Shown here in pieces: positions 8,367 through 16,790 of a stretch of 64,000 bases of DNA. Location of the stretch: positions 18,676 through 82,675 of the forward strand of contig NZ_JAYFUL010000024.1 in NCBI RefSeq assembly GCF_034928825.1, in the 5' to 3' direction. The notes beneath the pieces were generated by a model. It did no database searches and had not been told where the DNA came from. It worked only from the letters and a program-made list of their open reading frames with translations. Position numbers and translations under genes: made by a program. The DNA comes from Arcicella aquatica (GTDB lineage: Bacteria; Bacteroidota; Bacteroidia; Cytophagales; Spirosomataceae). Position 1 is the stretch's first letter; each line of letters opens with the position of its first letter.

Positions 8367-10052
8367 TTATTCCCCAAGCCAACATCTCCAATCATCAGGA
8401 AATGGTTCATTTTTATAAAATGAACGAGCTAGTGTCATTAAAAATCCATAACCTGCTTTTTCTGTTCTAAAAAGTACTTTTTTAGCTTTCTTTTTATTAA
8501 GGCTTTCTTTATATTCTTGTAAAGTTGAAGGAAGTTTGACACTGAACTCTATGTTATATTCATTGTGTAAATGGCCTTTAAAAAAACGTTGTTCAAAGTC
8601 TGGATAACCTTCAAAATTGGGTATAGCCGTTTGGAAACTTAACTCCTTCTCTAAGAATTTGTTATATTCATCATATAGTTCATCTAAAGAGAAAATAGCA
8701 AGCATTTCCAATAAATATGGAATCAATAACGAACTTGTATCTGGATAATCCTTTTGTTTTTCATTTGTAGCTTCCAAATGAATTAAGCTATCCATATTAT
8801 AACCATGATAAGGGAATATACCTTTTATTTGTTTTCTTATTGTAATTTGTTCGATACAGTCTTTTATATATCGAGCTATAAAATTCACATCCTCTTGACT
8901 ACATTCTACACTACTCAAAAAGAAATCTACCAAATTAAAAATAGGAATGAAATGATTATCAAAAATAGGTTTGCAACATCCTTTTTGATTATTGTTAATA
9001 AATACCATTAAGGTGTCTTTTTGGCTTTTTTGAAGATTTACTAATTCATTATCTCCCATAAATGCATTCTTCAACTCGTAGTAATATACCAAGTTATCCA
9101 TATATTCGAATGCACGAATTGGATACCCTATATTTTCAAACCCTAAACCAGAAGGTATAAAAAGCCCATTTTTAAAAGAGGCAACTTCCCATGTTTTAGA
9201 AAAATATTCGTCAAAAAATAAAAGTTGCGTTTGTAGTAAACTGTTATAATTTTTTTTATGTTTTTGTGAATTTTCAAAATCATTTGCCAAAAGAAATTCC
9301 CATGTATTCAGTATGATATAATTTATACAATGCTTTGCTGAATTAAGATTATCTTTTTGTCGTGCATAACTCCAAACAATCATCATTAGTAAGTTAAGTG
9401 TAGCAAACATTTTCAAGCGTTGTCTTTCGTTTGAATTAGTTCTATACTCCTGAATAATATTTGAAAAAAGGATTTCCAAATCCTCAAAATTATAGTCTGG
9501 AACATCTAAAAACATCAATAATCGTTTAAAAGCATAGGCATTTTTATCATCTGCGAGTAAATACTCACCAAATAAATGTTCCGAGAATAAGTCTGTCAAA
9601 CGATAAATATCCCAATCTTCAAAAACACCCCCTTCAAAATTTTGTTCTATAAAGCCATTAAATTGAGGCTTGAAATTTTCTTTAACTATTCCATTGTGAA
9701 CCAATACAATCTTTTTTTGTAATTTATCAAAATCTGGGTAACTTTTGTTTTGATATGCCACATCTTTAATTTCTTGTAAAGACATACGTATTCCATCATC
9801 TTTATTGAAAGAATTACTATTGATGTCTTTATCGGCATAGCCTTTTAACTCAAAATTCCAGCAATATTTTACTCCTCTTACCTCACCTAATGCTACAATA
9901 TCTTTTCCATATTGCGACTGCCCTTTTGATTGTTTAGGTGTTGTAATTATTTCAAAGCCCATTGACTCTAAGAGAAAAACGAAAATATAATCCAATTCTC
10001 CATCTTCTTTTAAACTTGACAAGTATTCTCGTACTAAGATTTTCTCAACCAT
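8367..10052 (-). CDS. PD-(D/E)XK-nuclease-like protein of a two-gene module
   Basis: A 561-residue protein. The N-terminal 70 residues have the layout of a PD-(D/E)XK restriction-type nuclease: helix with E19, strand MGFEIIT, then GKD (Asp51), then the strand ending FELK (Glu68, Lys70), giving D-x(16)-E-x-K. A conserved-looking KIVLVHNG strand follows near residue 114. The rest (residues 180-560) is mostly helical and not recognised. Its ATG lies inside the end of the upstream 652-670-residue gene (19-nt overlap), so translation is probably coupled. The two genes stand alone on the minus strand between sulfur-region operons, an arrangement common for anti-phage modules. Nuclease activity and defence are inferences. 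Confidence 0.65.
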   Translation of the reverse strand: MVEKILVREYLSSLKEDGELDYIFVFLLESMGFEIITTPKQSKGQSQYGKDIVALGEVRGVKYCWNFELKGYADKDINSNSFNKDDGIRMSLQEIKDVAYQNKSYPDFDKLQKKIVLVHNGIVKENFKPQFNGFIEQNFEGGVFEDWDIYRLTDLFSEHLFGEYLLADDKNAYAFKRLLMFLDVPDYNFEDLEILFSNIIQEYRTNSNERQRLKMFATLNLLMMIVWSYARQKDNLNSAKHCINYIILNTWEFLLANDFENSQKHKKNYNSLLQTQLLFFDEYFSKTWEVASFKNGLFIPSGLGFENIGYPIRAFEYMDNLVYYYELKNAFMGDNELVNLQKSQKDTLMVFINNNQKGCCKPIFDNHFIPIFNLVDFFLSSVECSQEDVNFIARYIKDCIEQITIRKQIKGIFPYHGYNMDSLIHLEATNEKQKDYPDTSSLLIPYLLEMLAIFSLDELYDEYNKFLEKELSFQTAIPNFEGYPDFEQRFFKGHLHNEYNIEFSVKLPSTLQEYKESLNKKKAKKVLFRTEKAGYGFLMTLARSFYKNEPFPDDWRCWLGE

Positions 10053-11992
10053 TTTTGCCAGTCTTTAGCGGTTTCCCAATTTTCGTTAAAATATAATGAG
10101 TTGTTGAATATCTCCTCTTCAGAATCTAAAAACGCTGATTGAGGAATACTTACACTATGTCCAATATTTGTTAAAGGTGTAAAATTACTATTAAACTCAC
10201 TTTTAAATCCACCTCCTTTTAATAGAATGATTGTGTTTCCCAAAAACTTCATTATTGATTTTTCTTTATGGATATGCTGAATTTTCTTGTCCAAAAAACC
10301 ATAAAATATTTTTGAGTAATGATTAAATATTTTATACTGTGAATAGGAAGGGTTAAACTCTTTTAGCTCTCGTTTCTTGGTAAAAATCTTGTTATTTTGT
10401 TCATCTATTTGATTTAAAATTGCAAGTAGTTCATTTTTTAATTCACCATCACTTAGTTCTTCTTTTATCGCTTCGGTTAGGTCTTCTTTTTGAAAAATGT
10501 TTTCAAATAATGTTTTTACTATTAGCTGTTGAACAGATTCTTCTCCCATTTCCAAAATTGGAACAACAAGTCTGAATAATTTGGAAAACCTTAAGGTCTG
10601 AGGAATAGAAATAGATAAAACTAATATTGTCTGTTGCTCTATACTTAGGTTTTTTAACCCATCCCCTAACCGAATCTTAGGATGGTATTCAAGCAATTCT
10701 TCCATAAGTCTATGCCCTAATAGACGTAATTTTCCTTTATAATCTGTTAAACATGTTAGAATAAATCGTATAGACTCCTCTGGATATTTTTTAAGTACTT
10801 CGGGTAAAGATTGTTGGAAAATCCCAGTATTAAATACATGAGATGTATCATTTATAAATGATAGTAATATCTCAAAAAAGTATTTTGGACTTTTGAAAGA
10901 TTTGTTTATGCACCAATCAAATGCATAAACATTACTCCCATTGGCAGAAAATATAGAAGCTGGATGATTTGGGTTTTGTAAAAAAATTTTCAATAATTCA
11001 CAAACTTTTTCTTCTGGAAGGTTTGAATAATGAGTAATATTTTCGAGAAAATAATAAAGAACATTTTGATTTTCATGTATTAATAATTTTTTGATACCTT
11101 CAAAACATCTGAAACCTACCTTTTCTTTGAGTAAATTACTTTCCCAAACAATTATGTACAGTCTCACCAAATTACATAAAGTAGCAATTTCTTTATTATT
11201 GGTCTCAGCTAAATCAAGCATTTTGAGAATATTATTTTCATTCAAATCTAGCTTTATTCGAGTCATTGCCCATAATACCGTGGGTTGGAACTTATCTTCT
11301 TTGTATAAATGATTGAAGAACTCTTTATTTTCAATGAATGAAGTAGAACAAACACCACCAATTAATTGACTAATTAATTCATCATATTTTGTGTCTAAAT
11401 CAATTTTAAGAATTTGAATTATATTTTTGGCTTTATCTGTGTTTTGTGAGGCTAATTCGAATATAATTGGTACCCATTTAAGGTGAATATTATTTTGTAA
11501 ATCAATAACTTTCTTGAACAAATTTATAACTAGTTCAATAGAAAAGTCTGCTTCGAAAGATATTGAAATAAGTCCATTTAAGAATATCGAATCAACTTCA
11601 TCAGCTTTGTTCTCTTGTAGGTAAGTGAAAAGGAAAGCTGTATCACACCCAATGAAGTCTCTGAGAAGTGAAATAGATAAATGTTCTGTCAGGAATTTAT
11701 TCGTATTATAATTTAATTTCTTTCCATCTTGGGTGAAGAAGTCTATAATGTTATTCAAGCAGGTAAGTGAATCTTCCCAAGTATTTTTGGGTGTTGAATC
11801 ACATTGTTTTTTAAGAACATCTAAAAGACCTTCCATAGGATATTTATCAAAATCAACAGTGAACCATCTAATTCCTGCTTTAGTCACAACTAATTTCAAG
11901 GGATAATTTTCTGGCTCAGTCAGGATTTCTTCTGAAAAATAAAGTGTCTTATGTGTTAAGATTATGTCAGTAAAGTCTTTATTCTCTATCAT
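10034..11992 (-). CDS. Large alpha-helical (solenoid-like) partner of the nuclease-like protein
   Basis: A protein of about 652 residues (670 if the far-upstream ATG at 12046 is used; 665 from the ATG at 12031). I prefer the ATG at 11992 (MIENKDFTD) because a GGGGGG tract lies about 15 nt before it and the earlier residues are a low-complexity KKKGGN stretch. The N-terminus has a short beta region (LKLVVTKAGIRWF). The body is a run of amphipathic helices resembling HEAT/ARM repeats. The C-terminus has a distinct IILLKGGGF...HSVSIPQSAFLDSEEE segment and ends in W-rich NENWETAKDWQKWLRKS. No catalytic motif is recognised. It overlaps the downstream nuclease-like gene by 19 nt, suggesting a sensor/effector or scaffold/nuclease pair. 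Confidence 0.7.
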   Translation of the reverse strand: MIENKDFTDIILTHKTLYFSEEILTEPENYPLKLVVTKAGIRWFTVDFDKYPMEGLLDVLKKQCDSTPKNTWEDSLTCLNNIIDFFTQDGKKLNYNTNKFLTEHLSISLLRDFIGCDTAFLFTYLQENKADEVDSIFLNGLISISFEADFSIELVINLFKKVIDLQNNIHLKWVPIIFELASQNTDKAKNIIQILKIDLDTKYDELISQLIGGVCSTSFIENKEFFNHLYKEDKFQPTVLWAMTRIKLDLNENNILKMLDLAETNNKEIATLCNLVRLYIIVWESNLLKEKVGFRCFEGIKKLLIHENQNVLYYFLENITHYSNLPEEKVCELLKIFLQNPNHPASIFSANGSNVYAFDWCINKSFKSPKYFFEILLSFINDTSHVFNTGIFQQSLPEVLKKYPEESIRFILTCLTDYKGKLRLLGHRLMEELLEYHPKIRLGDGLKNLSIEQQTILVLSISIPQTLRFSKLFRLVVPILEMGEESVQQLIVKTLFENIFQKEDLTEAIKEELSDGELKNELLAILNQIDEQNNKIFTKKRELKEFNPSYSQYKIFNHYSKIFYGFLDKKIQHIHKEKSIMKFLGNTIILLKGGGFKSEFNSNFTPLTNIGHSVSIPQSAFLDSEEEIFNNSLYFNENWETAKDWQKWLRKS

Positions 11993-12171
11993 TTTTATTA
12001 TGGTGTTTCCCCCCTTTTTTTTATAATCCATCGAATGTAAAAACAATAGACAAAATACAAAACCTTTTTTTGAATATTTGCAAACATTGCTAATTGTTGC
12101 AATAAAACTAAATCTTTTAATGGGGAATCGCTTTGTGTAAAGCTTTAAATATTTTTAATAAAATATTTAAT

Positions 12172-12210
12172 CTATAGATTTGATAGTTTAACTAAAAATA
12201 GTTAAATTTG
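12172..12210 (+). promoter_or_regulatory. Promoter with CTAT-N7-ATAG palindrome over the -33 box
   Basis: TTG (12180-12182), 20 nt, TAAATTTG (12203-12210), 30 nt before the start of the FA hydroxylase gene. A CTAT-N7-ATAG palindrome (12172-12186) covers the TTG instead of the start site, so this copy of the operator has moved upstream relative to the others. Confidence 0.6.
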
Positions 12211-12239
12211 CTAACTACTTACTAAAAAGATCACAATAA

Positions 12240-13451
12240 ATGAATTTCAATTATTTAGCCTTCGCAGTTCCTTTCTTCTTGTTTTTGATTGGGTTGGAAT
12301 TCTGGGTATCAAAAAAGAAAGGAAAACATTTTTATAATTTCAACGATACCATTTCAAACCTTAGTGTGGGTATCGCTGAAAGACTTTTGGATGGTCTGAC
12401 ATTGGGACTATTCTATTTTGTATATGATTATCTGTACAAACATTTTGCCATTTTTCATATTCAGCCAAGTGTATTATCTTGGATTGGACTTTTGTTAATA
12501 ACTGATTTTTTGTGGTATTGGTATCATAGATTAGGACATGAAGTGAACTTGCTTTGGAGCGTGCATGTGGTACATCATCAAAGTGAGGAGTTTAATTTTA
12601 CGGTATCTGCTCGTATTACTTTATTTCAGGCAGTAGCACGTACTTTCTTTTGGTCTCTTTTGCCCATTGTAGGTTTTTCGGCTGAAATGATTACAACTAT
12701 TTTGTTAGTACATGGGTTGTATCCATTTTTTATTCATACCCGTACCGTTGGCAAACTGGGTGTATTAGAATATATTTTTGTAACACCATCACACCACCGA
12801 GTACACCATGCTAACAATGATCAATATTTAGATAAAAACTACAGCGATGTGTTTATCATTTGGGATAAGTTGTTTGGCACTTTTGCAGAAGAAGTAGAAG
12901 AACCAACTTATGGTTTGACAAAACCATTGAACAGTAATAGTTTTTTATGGCAACATTTTCATTTCATGCTTGAAATGGCTTATGCTTTTAAGTATGCTAC
13001 TGGTTGGAGAAATAAACTAAAAATGCTTTTTGGAAAGCCAGAATATATCAACCCTACTTATAGACGAGTATTAGAGCAAAAGTTTGTGATTCATAAAACA
13101 GATAAGCTTTATACTACACGGTTTAGGAATTATGTGGTTTTGCAAATGACTTTAATTTTAATCACGTTGTTTACCTTTTTGCTTTTAGAAGAGCAAATTG
13201 ATTTGTCAACACAAATAGCTACTACGCTGATTATCTTAGTTACGCTAGTGAATTGTGGCGCTATTTTAGAACAAAGAAGATGGATTTTTTACTTAGAATA
13301 CACACGATGTTTTCTGATTTTGTGGGTAGGCTATATCCATTTTGAAAATGCCCTCAACCCCTATGTTTTGTTTAGCATCATTTTAATCGTTACGCTTTAT
13401 TTCAAAACATTAAATCGCCAGTATTTGCGATTAATTTACGGTCTCCATTAA
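12240..13451 (+). CDS. Sterol desaturase/fatty-acid hydroxylase family membrane protein
   Basis: A 403-residue integral membrane di-iron oxygenase of the FA_hydroxylase superfamily. The histidine clusters are clear: HRLGH (96-100), HVVHH (109-113) and HHRVHH (185-190), set between hydrophobic helices near residues 5-20, 50-66, 78-95 and 135-160. The C-terminal third adds further membrane helices (about 300-400), a layout like alkylglycerol monooxygenase (TMEM195-type) proteins. It probably hydroxylates a lipid. It heads an operon with a TauE/SafE permease (43 nt gap) and a TPR protein, and its promoter carries the sulfur-region palindrome. A link to sulfonolipid metabolism is possible but not shown. 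Confidence 0.85.
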   Translation: MNFNYLAFAVPFFLFLIGLEFWVSKKKGKHFYNFNDTISNLSVGIAERLLDGLTLGLFYFVYDYLYKHFAIFHIQPSVLSWIGLLLITDFLWYWYHRLGHEVNLLWSVHVVHHQSEEFNFTVSARITLFQAVARTFFWSLLPIVGFSAEMITTILLVHGLYPFFIHTRTVGKLGVLEYIFVTPSHHRVHHANNDQYLDKNYSDVFIIWDKLFGTFAEEVEEPTYGLTKPLNSNSFLWQHFHFMLEMAYAFKYATGWRNKLKMLFGKPEYINPTYRRVLEQKFVIHKTDKLYTTRFRNYVVLQMTLILITLFTFLLLEEQIDLSTQIATTLIILVTLVNCGAILEQRRWIFYLEYTRCFLILWVGYIHFENALNPYVLFSIILIVTLYFKTLNRQYLRLIYGLH

Positions 13452-13493
13452 ACCTAAACCAGATTTGTATAATAATTCTTAATTACATCAATT

Positions 13494-14441
13494 ATGGAAA
13501 ACAATCAGTTCTTAAATAAAATATCAGTTCGTCTGAAACTCAATAATCAGTTTGAACGCTCATTGATGTGGGTTGTTGCCATTGCTATTTATGTTATCGC
13601 TTTTAGTATTTTCATAGGCAAAGCCCCCCTGCTAGACGCTGCTTATCAAGCCAAAGAGTGGCTAGGGCCTGATTTCTATTTATATTTAGGCGTAGGTTTG
13701 TTGGCTCAATTAGTAGATGGCTCTTTAGGAATGGCCTATGGAATTACTTCTACTTCTTTTTTATTGGGAATAGGCGTTCCTCCTGCTTTGAGTAGCACAA
13801 GTGTGCATGTTTCTGAAATGTTCACTACTGGTGCATCTGCTATCTCGCATTATCAGTTTAAAAATATTAACAAAAAATTGTTCAGAGCCTTGCTTTGGGG
13901 TGTGGTAGGTTCAGTAGCGGGAGCATATTTATTGTCAGAAATCATTGATGGTAATTTTATAAAGCCTTATATCTCGCTATACATGCTGATACTTGGCGTG
14001 GTTATTTTGAAAAAAGCGTTTCAAAAAAATATCGCTAAACGTAAAACAAAACGAGTTGGGTTGTTAGCGATTTTCGGTGGATTCATGGATGCCATTGGCG
14101 GTGGTGGTTGGGGACCAATCGTTACATCTTCATTGTTAGGGCAGGGACGTAACCCACGTTATGCGATTGGTTCGGTAAATGCCGCAGAGTTTTTGATTAC
14201 ACTTTCTAGCGGACTTACTTTCTTGTTTTTTGAAGGAGTAAACTCTTGGCAAATCATTTTAGGATTGGTATTAGGTGGAATTATTGCCGCACCTTTTGGC
14301 GCTATTTTGATTAACAAAATTCCTAGAAGACCTCTGATGTTTATTGTTGGCTCTGTAGTAATCTTTCTAAGTTTCAAAACCTTATGGAAGGTTTTGCCAG
14401 ACTTATACTTATTTATCTCAACAGTTATTTCTCATTGGTAA
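13494..14441 (+). CDS. TauE/SafE-family sulfite/organosulfonate exporter
   Basis: A 315-residue polytopic permease with about eight membrane helices. The family hallmarks are visible: an N-terminal LVDGSLGMAYGITSTSFLLGIG repeat and the related second half FGGFMDAIGGGGWGPIVTSSLLGQG, the two inverted glycine-rich repeats of TauE/SafE proteins. Members export sulfite, sulfoacetate or other sulfonates from the cytoplasm, protecting cells that degrade organosulfur compounds. It sits second in the operon behind a promoter with the sulfur-region palindrome. The final helix overlaps the upstream part of a longer frame of the next gene, whose real start is 12 nt downstream. Confidence 0.9.
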   Translation: MENNQFLNKISVRLKLNNQFERSLMWVVAIAIYVIAFSIFIGKAPLLDAAYQAKEWLGPDFYLYLGVGLLAQLVDGSLGMAYGITSTSFLLGIGVPPALSSTSVHVSEMFTTGASAISHYQFKNINKKLFRALLWGVVGSVAGAYLLSEIIDGNFIKPYISLYMLILGVVILKKAFQKNIAKRKTKRVGLLAIFGGFMDAIGGGGWGPIVTSSLLGQGRNPRYAIGSVNAAEFLITLSSGLTFLFFEGVNSWQIILGLVLGGIIAAPFGAILINKIPRRPLMFIVGSVVIFLSFKTLWKVLPDLYLFISTVISHW

Positions 14442-14452
14442 ATACTACATGT

Positions 14453-15925
14453 ATGAAAAAATGGAACCTTATACTCGTCATCTTTCTCTTGTTCTCGGGG
14501 AGTTCATTTGCAAATGATTTTGAATTTACCCCAAATTTGCAAAATGCTTATAATGAGCTTTGTAAATTAAAGGTGCAATCTGCTAAACAACTTTTAGCCA
14601 AAGAACCTGCGAATAATGGTATTAGAATCTGGTTGGAAGATTTTGCGGACATGATTGTGCTTTTTGCTAGCGAAGATGAAAAAGAGTATGAAAGGTTATC
14701 TGATAATGAAGATAAAAGGCTCGATTTAATCAAGGATTTAGATGAAGATTCACCTTATAATAAATTTGTTCAAGCAGAAATCAAATTGCATTGGGCATTG
14801 GTAAAAATGAAATTAGGCCATGAAACCAAAGGTGGTTTTAATGCCATTTCAGCCTATAAATTATTGGAAGAAAATCGTAAACGATTTCCAAACTTTACTG
14901 CTAATTATAAGAATCTAGGCGTTTTTCATGTTATGATAGGTTCTGTTCCTGAAAACTATAAATGGGTTACAAAACTATTAGGATTGAAAGGAGGTATTCA
15001 GCAAGGATTAAAAGAATTGAATATCGCTGTTAATGATAAAATTGTAGGAAAAGAAGCAAAGTTTTATCAGCTATTTATTCAGTCGAATGTATTGACATTG
15101 GATGATAATGAGCGACAAGATTTAAGTCAATTTGTGACTAATAATCCTGATAATTTAGCGATTAGTTTTTTAGGCGTATCGATATTGCTAAGAAACAACA
15201 AAAGTGAGATGGCTCAAAAAGTATTACAGAACAGACCCAGTGGTGCTGCTTATATATCCATGCCTATTTTTGATTTGTATCAAGCTGAAATCTTATTTAA
15301 CAAAGGAAACTATTCGCCAGCTATTCAGTATTATCAGAGTTATCTAAAAAACTTTCGTGGGAATAGCTTTTTGAAAGATGTAAATTTTAAATTGTTTCTT
15401 GCCAATTGGCTAACAAACAACCCTGATAAAGCATTGAATCATTTGGCTAAGATTCCGAATGTGGGCAAGAAATTCTCTGAAACAGATATTATTGCACAAA
15501 ATTTTTATGAACAATTTCAGAAAACAAAAGCTTTTCCAAACAAGAATCTAGTAAAGGCTTGTTATGCTTTCGAAGGAGGACATTATACAGAAGCCTTAGC
15601 GTTTTTGGATAACCTTGAAGAAGATTCGTTTACTTCACAGATTGATAAGGCTAACTTCAATTTTAGAAAGGCAAGTATCTTGCAAAAAATGAATGCACAG
15701 ACGCAAGCAATTCCTTTTTTTGAGCGTGCAATGGCACTTTGTGCAGGACAAAACTGTCATTTTGGAGCAAGTTCTTCCTTGCAATTAGGCTATATTTATC
15801 AACAAAGAAATGATAAACCAAAAGCCAGACTTTCGTTTGAAAGAGCAATTGCCTATAAAAAACACGAGTATAAAAACTCGATAGACAATAAGGCACAAGC
15901 GGCGTTAACCGAAATGGGTATTTAA
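14453..15925 (+). CDS. Exported tetratricopeptide-repeat protein
   Basis: A 490-residue protein starting at MKKWNLILVIFLLFSGSSFA, a clear Sec signal peptide; an in-frame ATG 69 nt upstream lies inside the TauE gene and is not used here. The mature part is helical, with TPR-like units recognisable near residues 270-300 (FDLYQAEILFNKGNYSPAIQYY), 390-420 (ACYAFEGGHYTEALAFLDNL) and 430-490. It lies in the periplasm or on the outer membrane and probably serves as a scaffold. It is the last gene of the FA hydroxylase-TauE operon (11 nt gap). Ligand unknown. Confidence 0.82.
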   Translation: MKKWNLILVIFLLFSGSSFANDFEFTPNLQNAYNELCKLKVQSAKQLLAKEPANNGIRIWLEDFADMIVLFASEDEKEYERLSDNEDKRLDLIKDLDEDSPYNKFVQAEIKLHWALVKMKLGHETKGGFNAISAYKLLEENRKRFPNFTANYKNLGVFHVMIGSVPENYKWVTKLLGLKGGIQQGLKELNIAVNDKIVGKEAKFYQLFIQSNVLTLDDNERQDLSQFVTNNPDNLAISFLGVSILLRNNKSEMAQKVLQNRPSGAAYISMPIFDLYQAEILFNKGNYSPAIQYYQSYLKNFRGNSFLKDVNFKLFLANWLTNNPDKALNHLAKIPNVGKKFSETDIIAQNFYEQFQKTKAFPNKNLVKACYAFEGGHYTEALAFLDNLEEDSFTSQIDKANFNFRKASILQKMNAQTQAIPFFERAMALCAGQNCHFGASSSLQLGYIYQQRNDKPKARLSFERAIAYKKHEYKNSIDNKAQAALTEMGI

Positions 15926-15976
15926 TTTTCATGAAATAATTTTTTCAAAAAAAGTCATAAATTTTAAGTAGAAAAT

Positions 15977-16023
15977 TTGGAATTGTAATATTTAAAATAG
16001 AACTTTGTCTATCGAATAAGTAG
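15977..16023 (+). promoter_or_regulatory. Promoter with CTAT-N7-GTAG operator (sulfur-region site 2)
   Basis: TTG (15977-15979), exactly 20 nt, GAACTTTG (16000-16007), one base, then CTAT-N7-GTAG (16009-16023). The right half has one mismatch to ATAG. It gives a leader of about 180 nt containing the SAM-I-like element. Confidence 0.72.
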
Positions 16024-16031
16024 ATTTATAA

Positions 16032-16108
16032 AGAACGAAGGGAGAGATAAGGCTCAATTATCTTCTGGCAACCTGTAAACCACCATCAAGGTGCCCCAAC
16101 CTTATTCT
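16032..16108 (+). promoter_or_regulatory. SAM-I-like three-way-junction leader element (riboswitch candidate)
   Basis: P1: AGAA-cg-AAGG (16032-16041) with CCTT-at-TTCT (16100-16108 region). P2: AGAGATAA with TTATCTTCT. P3: GGCAACCTG with CAAGGTGCC, the GGCAACC...GGTGC signature of S-box (SAM-I clan) riboswitches, then CCAACC. The P2 region lacks the usual TGA kink-turn, so it is either a divergent member or a different ligand class. The P3 loop contains AACCACC (16078-16084). It lies between sulfur operator site 2 and a DsbD-alpha-domain gene. Confidence 0.5.
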
Positions 16109-16192
16109 AATGATAAATCATAAAAAATCACAAAAAAATATTGTAATAAGCAATACAACATAACCTTGTGTTTTAACTCAACCTAATACATA

Positions 16193-16648
16193 ATGAGACG
16201 TATAGTTATAATCGTGTGCTTAATTTTTGCGTCTATTGCAATTAAAGCACAGCAAATCAATCAGATTGTTAGCTGGAAATATAGCTATTCCAATCCTAGT
16301 TTTAAAGTGGGCGATGAGGTAGAATTAGTCTTTACAGCTAATTTGGAAAAAGGATGGTCGTTGTATTCAAGTGACTTTAAAGCTGATGTTGGGCCACAAC
16401 CTACTACCTTTTGGTTTGCCGAAAATGGTTCTTTTGAATATGATGGTAAGATTGTACCAGTTAGTCCTTTAAAAAAAGTCGATAAGAATTGGGGATTTGA
16501 AGTGTCTTATTTCAAAGATAAAGCAGAATTCAGGACTAAAGTCAGAATCGTAGAACATTCATTAGACATTTTTGGAGGAATAAAAGGGCAACTATGCAAT
16601 GATAAAAAGGGCGTTTGTATCCCATTTGAACAAAAATTCCAATTTTAG
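16193..16648 (+). CDS. DsbD-alpha (N-terminal thiol-disulfide) domain protein
   Basis: A 151-residue exported protein consisting of a signal peptide (about residues 1-19, ending IAIKA) and one immunoglobulin-like DsbD N-terminal domain. The paired cysteines typical of nDsbD are at the C-terminus (C135 and C142 in QLCNDKKGVCIPF). In DsbD this domain passes electrons to periplasmic thiol proteins; here the membrane and thioredoxin domains are absent, so it must pair with another protein or act alone. Its long leader holds operator site 2 and a SAM-I-like element. A cysteine desulfurase follows 143 nt downstream. Confidence 0.8.
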   Translation: MRRIVIIVCLIFASIAIKAQQINQIVSWKYSYSNPSFKVGDEVELVFTANLEKGWSLYSSDFKADVGPQPTTFWFAENGSFEYDGKIVPVSPLKKVDKNWGFEVSYFKDKAEFRTKVRIVEHSLDIFGGIKGQLCNDKKGVCIPFEQKFQF

Positions 16649-16790
16649 AAAATATTTGCAATCAGTAAATATTTAGAAACCTCTTTCAAAAAAATAAATA
16701 CAATTCATCAACAATACAGTGAAGTGAAATGACCTCTTAAGCCTATTAGCTTGAAAATTAATCAGACAACAATCTAAAAAACTAAACACC

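Noticed and set aside
10052..12046. Assignment of the helical 652-670-residue protein to a named HEAT-repeat family
   Set aside because: Repeats are suggestive only; no family signature can be read by eye.
12044..12060. TTTTGTCTATTG before the 652-670-residue gene
   Set aside because: It resembles the left half of the sulfur-region operator, but the right half is absent and the -7 box does not fit nAnnTTTG.
15663..15932. 89-residue ORF on the minus strand
   Set aside because: Antisense to the TPR gene, with no family motif and no promoter.
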